DNA of 19,478 bases from Holosporales bacterium. GTDB lineage: Bacteria; Pseudomonadota; Alphaproteobacteria; RUG11792. The translations under genes and the position numbers were made by a program. Location: the NCBI GenBank assembly GCA_031286725.1, contig JAITTR010000043.1, positions 1 through 19,478 of the forward strand, in the 5' to 3' direction. The stretch's first letter is position 1. Every line of letters starts with the position of its first letter. Below the pieces are notes generated by a model. It saw nothing but the letters and a program-made list of their open reading frames with translations, did not search any database and had not been told where the DNA came from. This document shows, piece after piece, positions 14,668-19,478 of this stretch.

Positions 14668-15422
14668 TTTGTAGTAAAAGGCCCTATCGGATTTCCGGAT
14701 ATAAATTGTCTAATATACGGATTGTCGGAAGAGTTTAATTCCTTATTATTCCCTTCCCATATTATTTTGCCGTTATACAAAAGCCCGACTCTATCGCTTA
14801 TGTATTTTAAACTGTTGATATCGTGCGTAATTGACATTGCCGAAATTCCTAACTCTTTCGTACATTTTACTATAAGCTCGTTTATTGTCCCACTGGTTAT
14901 CGGATCAAGGCCGGTCGTAGGCTCGTCAAAAAATATAATGTCGGGATCCGTGGCTATCGCCCTGGCTAAAGCTACTCTTTTCTGCATTCCTCCGGATAAT
15001 TCAGAAGGGAAAAGAGTCGAGACAGTTTCGTCTAAATTGACTGCCTCTAGCTTCTCAAGAGCTATTTTATACGCTTCTTTTATAGGTCTTCTATATCCGT
15101 AAACTAACCCAAACGAAACGTTGTCTATAACGTTTAAACTGTCGAAAAGAGCTCCTCCTTGATATAAAACTCCACACTTCAATAACGTTTTAAGCATCTC
15201 TTTTTGAGGAATTTTCGAAATTTCTTTTCCGTTAATTTTTACTGAGCCAGAGTCATATTTTATTAGATTTAAAATGCATTTAATTAAAACGGACTTTCCG
15301 GTTCCCGAGCCTCCCATAATGACATAAGACTCTCCCTTTGATATGTTTAGCGATATTCCGTCGAGGACTTCTTTATTTCCAAAGGACTTTTTTAAATCTT
15401 TAACTTCTATAACAAAATTCAT
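14664..15422 (-). CDS. mlaF: Phospholipid ABC transporter ATP-binding protein MlaF
   Basis: ATPase of the Mla transporter, which moves phospholipids between the inner membrane and periplasmic carriers and helps keep outer-membrane asymmetry. With the start at 15422 (MNFVIEVKDLKKSFGNKEVL) it has 252 residues; the alternative ATG at 15464 adds 14 residues that overlap mlaE and do not look like the family. Walker A GGSGTGKS is at 37-44, signature LSGGMQKR at 142-149, Walker B DIIFFDE at 161-167, and the switch histidine in MSITH at 200. GMQKR after LSG and TTGLDPITS are typical of the MlaF/Ttg2A group. It lies 14 bases after mlaE. mlaD, the usual third gene, is not next. Confidence 0.92.
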   Translation of the reverse strand: MNFVIEVKDLKKSFGNKEVLDGISLNISKGESYVIMGGSGTGKSVLIKCILNLIKYDSGSVKINGKEISKIPQKEMLKTLLKCGVLYQGGALFDSLNVIDNVSFGLVYGYRRPIKEAYKIALEKLEAVNLDETVSTLFPSELSGGMQKRVALARAIATDPDIIFFDEPTTGLDPITSGTINELIVKCTKELGISAMSITHDINSLKYISDRVGLLYNGKIIWEGNNKELNSSDNPYIRQFISGNPIGPFTTK

Positions 15423-15436
15423 AATAAATCGCCTAG

Positions 15437-16213
15437 TTAGAATAAAACAAACGTCAAAACGCAATCCAAAAGCAATATTAATATAGAAGACGCAACAACG
15501 GAATTAGTTGTGGCTCTCCCGACTCCTTCCGCTCCTCTTTTTGAAAAGTATCCGTGATAGCATCCCATAACGCATACTATAAATCCAAAAACTGAGCCTT
15601 TTATAAGTCCCGATATTATATCCCAGGCTGTCATTGACGAAAATGTGTTATGAATATAATTTGCGGCGTTAAAATCAAGATAATGAACGCAAACTAAATA
15701 TCCGCCTAGAATTCCTATAATATCGTCAATAAAAACTAAAAACGGCAGCAATAAAGTCCCGGTTAAAATCCGCGGGAAAACTAAATATTTATAAGAGTTT
15801 ACCGATAAAGTCGTCATAGCGTCAATTTGCTCCGTGACTTTCATAGTCCCAATTTCTGCGGTCATCGACGCTCCAAGTCTCCCCGCGACCATAAGAGCCG
15901 TTAAAACAGGTCCGAGCTCTCTTGTCATGGCGATCATAACAACGGACGGAATTCCGCTTTCGGCGGTAAATTGGGAAAACCCGGCATAACACTGAAGAGC
16001 CATAGCCATCCCGGTAAAAATAGCCGTCATCCCGACGACGGGAAGCGAAAAATATCCTATTTGAATCGCCTGATTAGCGATTTGTCTCCAGTAATAGGGA
16101 GGACAAACTCCGGCAGATATCGTTTTAACTAAAAAAAAGGAAATACTTCCAATAGAAGTTAAAAACGATATAAACATTCTGCCAATCTTTTCCAGAAACT
16201 TCGCAACAACCAT
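15437..16213 (-). CDS. mlaE: Phospholipid ABC transporter permease MlaE
   Basis: Inner-membrane permease of the Mla phospholipid transport complex. The 258 residues carry the MlaE family core: VVGMTAIFTGMAMALQCYAG, then SVVMIAMTRELGPVLTALM, AGRLGASMTAEIGTMKVTEQ and IDAMTTLSVNSYKYLVFPR, with about five membrane segments and a C-terminal STTNSVV-like element (GRATTNSVVASSILIL). No Shine-Dalgarno sequence is evident before the ATG. A minus-strand TATAAT at 16253-16248 is about 35 bases upstream and probably the -10 box for the mlaE-mlaF-HD operon. Divergent from infC, with palindromic element B between them. Intact. Confidence 0.93.
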   Translation of the reverse strand: MVVAKFLEKIGRMFISFLTSIGSISFFLVKTISAGVCPPYYWRQIANQAIQIGYFSLPVVGMTAIFTGMAMALQCYAGFSQFTAESGIPSVVMIAMTRELGPVLTALMVAGRLGASMTAEIGTMKVTEQIDAMTTLSVNSYKYLVFPRILTGTLLLPFLVFIDDIIGILGGYLVCVHYLDFNAANYIHNTFSSMTAWDIISGLIKGSVFGFIVCVMGCYHGYFSKRGAEGVGRATTNSVVASSILILLLDCVLTFVLF

Positions 16214-16247
16214 AAAAACAAAAAGAAAACTATAAGTTACTTTACAT

Positions 16248-16253
16248 ATTATA
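16248..16253 (-). promoter_or_regulatory. Probable -10 box of the mlaE operon
   Basis: A perfect TATAAT on the minus strand, 35 bases upstream of the mlaE ATG. Seventeen bases further upstream is TTTTCG, a poor match to TTGACA, so the promoter is only partly supported. Confidence 0.45.
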
Positions 16254-16305
16254 CAAAAGAGATTAAAAAACGAAAATGTTTCTCTATTTATACAAATTGA
16301 AAATA

Positions 16306-16386
16306 GGAGGCGACTCGGGGCGGGCGGGTGGCCAGCAAAGCTGGCGAGTCGCCTCCCCCAAATCAGGCTTAACTGCCTGATTTGGG
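16306..16386 (+). repeat. GC-rich two-hairpin palindromic element, copy B
   Basis: An 81-base element with the plan of copy A (9328-9409). Hairpin 1: arms 16306-16317 and 16345-16356 pair perfectly over 12 bases around CTCGGGGCGGGCGGGTGG and an inner GCCAGC-AAA-GCTGGC hairpin. Hairpin 2: 16357-16368 pairs perfectly with 16375-16386 (loop TTAACT). From CTCG to CGAG the two copies differ at one base, whereas the hairpin 2 arms differ at most positions while staying fully paired. It lies 92 bases upstream of mlaE and 117 bases upstream of infC, between divergent genes. A short TTAACAAC after it resembles the sequence after copy A (TTAAACAAC), so homology may extend slightly further. Confidence 0.87.
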
Positions 16387-16442
16387 ACTTAACAACTTTA
16401 TATCTCTAATTTCAGTTTTTATTAGCTAGGAACAAAAAATAC

Positions 16443-16469
16443 TTGAAAACAGGCTAAAATCCGTATACG
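16443..16469 (+). promoter_or_regulatory. Possible infC promoter
   Basis: TTGAAA at 16443-16448 is followed after 15 bases by TATACG at 16464-16469. Both are partial matches to housekeeping promoter boxes and the spacing is one or two bases short. A transcript from here would have a leader of about 28 bases before the infC start. Confidence 0.33.
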
Positions 16470-16503
16470 CTACTACTTAGGAATATTCTTAAGCGAGATT
16501 TTA

Positions 16504-17046
16504 TTGGCAAAAATTGTCGTTAAAAAACGGACTAATGCACCGTCGAACATAGCTTTAATAAATGAAAATATAAAAGCCGAAGAAGTGAGATTAATAGGCG
16601 AAGACGGGCAGACCGTCGGGGTTGTAAAAATTCGAGAAGCCCTTAACATGGCCGCAGCGGCAAATCTTGATTTAGTCGTAGTCGCTGAAGAATCAAGTCC
16701 TCCGGTATGTAAAATTCTTAATTACGGAAAATATAGATATGATTTACAGAAGAAAAAGACTGAAGATAAGAAAAAACAAAAAATTGTAGGGATAAAAGAA
16801 GTTCAATTGAGGCCTTTTATTGGAGAAAATGATTTGTTAATAAAATGTAAATCTATAAAGCGTTTTATAGAATCGGGAAACAAAGTCAAATTGGCGTTGA
16901 GATTTAGAGGCCGCGAGCTGAGTAGACAAGAGTTAGGTTTTGAGATTGTAAAGAAAGTTTTAGACTTTTGCCAGGATTTTGCGAAAGAAGAAAATTCTCC
17001 CAAGTTAGAAGGATCTATGATTTTGACAATTTTAACTGGAAAATAG
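16504..17046 (+). CDS. infC: Translation initiation factor IF-3
   Basis: IF-3 binds the 30S subunit, prevents premature 50S joining and checks the start codon and initiator tRNA. The 180 residues include the N-domain (INENIKAEEVRLIGEDGQTV), the linker helix (NYGKYRYDLQKKKTEDKKKQ) and the C-domain (IKEVQLRPFIGENDL, then LALRFRGRELS). No ATG is available at the N-terminus: the likely start is TTG at 16504, with an in-frame ATT at 16498 as alternative. IF-3 genes commonly start with a rare codon, which lets IF-3 repress its own synthesis by rejecting non-standard starts; this fits here. AAGCGAG just upstream is a weak ribosome binding site. secG, not rpmI-rplT, follows after 13 bases. Confidence 0.95.
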   Translation: MAKIVVKKRTNAPSNIALINENIKAEEVRLIGEDGQTVGVVKIREALNMAAAANLDLVVVAEESSPPVCKILNYGKYRYDLQKKKTEDKKKQKIVGIKEVQLRPFIGENDLLIKCKSIKRFIESGNKVKLALRFRGRELSRQELGFEIVKKVLDFCQDFAKEENSPKLEGSMILTILTGK

Positions 17047-17059
17047 AAAGAGGAACGAT

Positions 17060-17356
17060 ATGGGAATATTATTGGCGATTCATGTTTTAGTAACGATTTT
17101 TCTGATATTAATCGTTTTGGTTCAAAAGAACGAAGGAGGAAGCTCTTTATTCGCAAGCAGCGGCTCTGGAGGAATGTTTAACGCAAGGGGAACTTCTAAT
17201 ATTTTAACAAAAACAACTTGGGTATTAGCTTCTATATTTTTGATAAATTGCGTTTTAATGGCGGCGATAGAGTCGGCGAAAATAAAAGAAGTTCAAACGG
17301 TTATAGAAAATAAGCAACCTACAAGTGCCCCCGTGCCAAATGATCCAGAAGGATAA
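17060..17356 (+). CDS. secG: Preprotein translocase subunit SecG
   Basis: Small inner-membrane subunit of SecYEG that assists SecA-driven export. The 98 residues have two membrane segments (about 3-21 and 52-70) joined by a glycine/serine loop with the typical VLVQKNEGGSSLFASSG and GMFNARGTSNILTKTTW runs. The C-terminal 28 residues are polar and poorly conserved, as usual. GAGG eight bases before the ATG supports the start. It sits between infC and fabZ with 13 and 5 base gaps, so the four genes are likely one operon. The usual neighbours tpiA or pyrG are absent. Confidence 0.92.
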   Translation: MGILLAIHVLVTIFLILIVLVQKNEGGSSLFASSGSGGMFNARGTSNILTKTTWVLASIFLINCVLMAAIESAKIKEVQTVIENKQPTSAPVPNDPEG

Positions 17357-17361
17357 AAACA

Positions 17362-17838
17362 GTGCAATTTCCGAAGATTTTGCTGACTGAGGATATTAAA
17401 AAAATAATTCCTCATAGATATCCTTTTTTGATGATTGACAAAGTTTTTGACGTGGCAATCGGGAAATCCTGCTCGGCATGTAAAAATATCTCAAATAATG
17501 AGTGGTTTTTTCAAGGCCATTTTCCAAATTATTCAATAACCCCCGGCGTTTTGATAATAGAAGCTATGGCGCAAGCTGCGGGAGTTTTGGCTTTTTTAAC
17601 GTTAATAAAAGAGAAAGTTTGTAAAATGGGAGGATCTGAGTTTGTGTATTTTACGTCAATTGAAAACGCAAAGTTTAAAAAACCTGTCGTCCCCGGAGAC
17701 GTATTAAAAATCCTCGTATATATTACTCAAAGACACGGCAATAAATTTTGGAGATTTAACGCAAAGGCTTTTGTCGAAAACGAATTAACCGACGAAGCGG
17801 ACTTCAGGGCTATGATTCCGGAAGCTAAAAATGATTAG
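17362..17838 (+). CDS. fabZ: 3-hydroxyacyl-[acyl-carrier-protein] dehydratase FabZ
   Basis: Hot-dog fold dehydratase of type II fatty acid synthesis, which removes water from 3-hydroxyacyl-ACP. The 158 residues carry IPHRYPFLMIDKV at 16-28 and the active site FQGHFP (His53) with PGVLIIEAMAQ (Glu67). The start is GTG at 17362; AAGGA about eight bases upstream supports it and no ATG is suitably placed. It overlaps lpxA by eight bases. FabZ and LpxA compete for 3-hydroxyacyl-ACP at the branch between phospholipid and lipid A synthesis, and the fabZ-lpxA pair is conserved, but the flanking lpxD and lpxB of the standard cluster are missing here. Confidence 0.96.
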   Translation: MQFPKILLTEDIKKIIPHRYPFLMIDKVFDVAIGKSCSACKNISNNEWFFQGHFPNYSITPGVLIIEAMAQAAGVLAFLTLIKEKVCKMGGSEFVYFTSIENAKFKKPVVPGDVLKILVYITQRHGNKFWRFNAKAFVENELTDEADFRAMIPEAKND

Positions 17839-18658
17839 TAAATCCGCGACAATACATCCTACTGCGATTATTGCCGAAGGGGCAATTGTAAAAGATGGGT
17901 GTTTTATCGGCCCATATTGCTGCGTTGGAGAAAACGTTATTCTTAATGAAAATGTTCGCCTAGAATCTCATGTCGTTATTTCCGGTAATACTAGCGTTGG
18001 CTTCGGAGTAACTATATATCCTTTTGCGTCTCTTGGCCAAAAACCTCAAGATTTAAAATACGACAACGAAAAATCTAATCTAGAAATAGGCAAAAATACC
18101 GTAATTAGAGAATATGTCACTGCCAATATCGGAACAAAGGGCGGTGGCATGTTGACAAAAATCGGAGACAATTGCCTTATAATGGCGTATTGTCATGTCG
18201 CTCACGATTGTATGATAGGGAACAACGTAATACTTACAAACGGCGTCAATCTGTCTGGACACGTTAATATCGGAGATTTTGCAATAATTGGCGGAATGTC
18301 TGTCGTAAAACAATTTGTCAGAATCGGAAAGCGCGCAATAATCGGCGGATATTCAGGAATTGACAGAGACGTTATTCCATATGCCCTTGCCAGAAGCGAC
18401 AGAAACGCGACAATTAGAGGATTAAATATAATAGGATTAAAACGCAATGGCTTCGATATTGATATAATAAAAGAAATGTTAGACGCGTACTCGGATATAT
18501 TCTCTATTAAAAATTCAGGTTCTCAACTTATAGAAAGAATCGAATTGGCAAAAGAAAAGTATATTGACAATAAATATGTTATGGAAATAATTGAATTTAT
18601 AAAGGAAAAATCAAAAAATCCTCTATGCACGGAAATCCCAACTGACGAATCGCAATAA
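17831..18658 (+). CDS. lpxA: UDP-N-acetylglucosamine O-acyltransferase LpxA
   Basis: First enzyme of lipid A synthesis: transfers a 3-hydroxyacyl chain from ACP to UDP-GlcNAc. The 275 residues form a left-handed beta-helix of hexapeptide repeats up to about residue 185, then a helical C-terminal domain starting RGLNIIGLKRNGF. Motifs match the family: SLGQKPQDLKY (68-77), HVAHDC with His122 and catalytic His125, and SGHV with His144. The position equivalent to His160 of the E. coli enzyme (VHQF) is Lys (VVKQF, Lys160), an unusual change near the active site. GGAAG six bases upstream of the ATG, inside fabZ, serves as ribosome binding site. Its presence implies LPS production. lpxB does not follow. 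Confidence 0.96.
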   Translation: MISKSATIHPTAIIAEGAIVKDGCFIGPYCCVGENVILNENVRLESHVVISGNTSVGFGVTIYPFASLGQKPQDLKYDNEKSNLEIGKNTVIREYVTANIGTKGGGMLTKIGDNCLIMAYCHVAHDCMIGNNVILTNGVNLSGHVNIGDFAIIGGMSVVKQFVRIGKRAIIGGYSGIDRDVIPYALARSDRNATIRGLNIIGLKRNGFDIDIIKEMLDAYSDIFSIKNSGSQLIERIELAKEKYIDNKYVMEIIEFIKEKSKNPLCTEIPTDESQ

Positions 18659-18781
18659 AAAATTTCTTTTCAAAGATTTATGTTTTAAGAAGCTGAATTC
18701 ACAACAATAAGTTCTCTTTTTGAGGAATGGATTATACAATGTATACGCGATAGTTAGATTGATAGCATAGGGGGTAGAGTA
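18659..18781. other. Spacer between lpxA and the pseudogene
   Basis: No gene, terminator or RNA is evident. GTAGAG just before the ATG at 18782 is not a good ribosome binding site. The sequence may include further decayed 5' coding sequence of the pseudogene, but no frame is convincing. Confidence 0.35.
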
Positions 18782-19314
18782 ATGAAAGCTAAAGAAGATC
18801 CTACTAGGAATAAGGCTTAACGAAGTCAGGAGCGGCGTTAGGGTACGTATTACATCTAGCGGACGCGAGCCGAATAGAGAAGAGCCTAGAATACAAAATA
18901 ATAGTAACGAAAGAAGAAAGTGAATGTATAGAAAGATATAGGGAAGCAAAAATAGAATTTGATAGGGCGGAGCAATTGATAAACGGGGAGGTAATAACTA
19001 AAAATATTATGCTGTTTATGCAAGCGAAGGAGCATGAGTTGCAAGCTGCGTAGAATCTAGCGGGATATTATCAGCATAGGGCAATGAGCTACAGGGAAAA
19101 ATACGGACCATTAAAAGAAGAGGAAAACAAAAATAGAAAGCAATAAATCCGGAACGGCAGAGAAAAACAAAACAAATTAATGAAAGGAAAAATAGGAAAT
19201 AAGGAAGATAAACAGGAAATAAAATTCTGCAAACAAGCATTTCTTCTACTTGCAGAGGAAGAAAAGAAATTTAGGGCGGGGGAGTGAATAAGAGCGGAAA
19301 GCTTTTATAAATAA
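18782..19314 (+). pseudogene. Decaying gene for a helical, possibly repeat-containing protein
   Basis: A coherent coding frame can be followed on the plus strand in spite of lesions. It opens at an ATG (18782; MKAKEDPTRNKA), hits a stop at 18818, and continues in the next frame from about 18817 as LTKSGAALGYVLHLADASRI, then KIIVTKEESECIERYREAKI and FDRAEQLINGE. In that frame TAG interrupts at 19051, TAA at 19144 and TGA at 19285, ending at TAA 19312-19314. Segments flanking two of the stops look alike (HELQAA-stop-NLAGYYQHRA and KKFRAGE-stop-IRAESFYK) and suggest an alpha-helical repeat with a lost aromatic or polar residue. Family not recognised. Three different stop codons argue against recoding. 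Some residues around the frameshift are uncertain. Confidence 0.55.
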
Positions 19315-19322
19315 TGCGAAAA

Positions 19323-19349
19323 CGTTAATATATAATATATATGTTAACG
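19323..19349. repeat. AT-rich inverted repeat
   Basis: CGTTAATATATA (19323-19334) pairs with TATATGTTAACG (19338-19349) over 12 positions with one T-G pair and a three-base loop (ATA). It follows the pseudogene by eight bases but has no T run, so a terminator role is weakly supported. The remaining bases to the window end show no gene; an ATG at 19393 gives only 18 codons. Confidence 0.4.
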
Positions 19350-19478
19350 ACGCGTCTATATTTTAGAAAACTTTATAAAAAAGGTAGTAATTATGCCAAT
19401 ATTACTTCGCTCGAACTGTGAAGGTATGTTGCGCTTCGTAATCCAATAAAAGCTTATTTGCCTCGTAAGGCTGAGATT

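Noticed and set aside
19016..19240. Minus-strand ORF of 74 codons rich in Phe, Leu and Cys
   Set aside because: It is the complement of a purine-rich region whose plus-strand frame looks like decayed coding sequence; the hydrophobic composition is a by-product.
18782..19314. Stop-codon reassignment to explain the interrupted frame
   Set aside because: All three stop codons occur in the frame plus a frameshift, and TGA, TAA and TAG end intact genes elsewhere in the window.
1..19478. CRISPR array, tRNA, rRNA, IS element or prophage genes
   Set aside because: I looked for regularly spaced repeats, cloverleaf-like segments, transposase frames and phage structural genes and saw none.

Overview
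The window is an AT-rich stretch of a bacterial chromosome from an alphaproteobacterium. Gene content (tolB, nuoH, an rsmG-parA-parB cluster with parS sites, an alphaproteobacterial-type heparinase II/III-like protein, mlaEF, fabZ-lpxA) points to a Gram-negative cell with an LPS outer membrane and a respiratory chain. Strong AT bias, scattered operon fragments, orphan pathway genes and a decaying pseudogene resemble host-associated lineages such as Rickettsiales or Holosporales. That placement is inference; no rRNA or tRNA is present to fix it. TGA is used as a stop throughout, so the code is standard.

Layout. 1-244 (-): start of a secreted protein cut by the window edge. 591-2890 (+): tolB and nuoH, translationally coupled. 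3277-5542 (-): rsmG-parA-parB, preceded at 5555-5753 by three parS sites, which marks an origin-proximal segregation locus. 5799-9247 (-): gatC, thrS, a NrdG-type radical SAM activase and tsaB, with 4-nt stop/start overlaps from thrS on. 9555-11931 (+): heparinase-like protein and DNA polymerase III delta' subunit. 12318-13952 (-): two tandem PAP2-like membrane proteins. 14068-16213 (-): mlaE, mlaF and an HD-domain protein. 16504-18658 (+): infC, secG, fabZ, lpxA. 18782-19314 (+): a pseudogene with a frameshift and three in-frame stops.

Functional themes are envelope building and maintenance (TolB, Mla transporter, SecG, FabZ/LpxA, PAP2 pair), translation and tRNA work (ThrRS, GatC, TsaB, IF3, RsmG), chromosome handling (ParAB/parS, HolB) and respiration (NuoH). 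Several genes are separated from their usual partners: nuoH from other nuo genes, gatC from gatAB, mlaEF from mlaD, fabZ-lpxA from lpxD/lpxB, infC from rpmI-rplT.

The most interesting non-genic signal is a family of GC-rich, two-hairpin palindromic elements. Two good copies sit between divergently transcribed genes (9328-9409 and 16306-16386) and a probable decayed, internally deleted, inverted copy lies at 2993-3029. The first hairpin keeps its G-rich core almost unchanged, while the second hairpin has different sequence in each copy but keeps a perfect 12-bp stem. I see no clear new multi-gene system; this element family and the divergent tandem PAP2 pair are the best candidates for follow-up.
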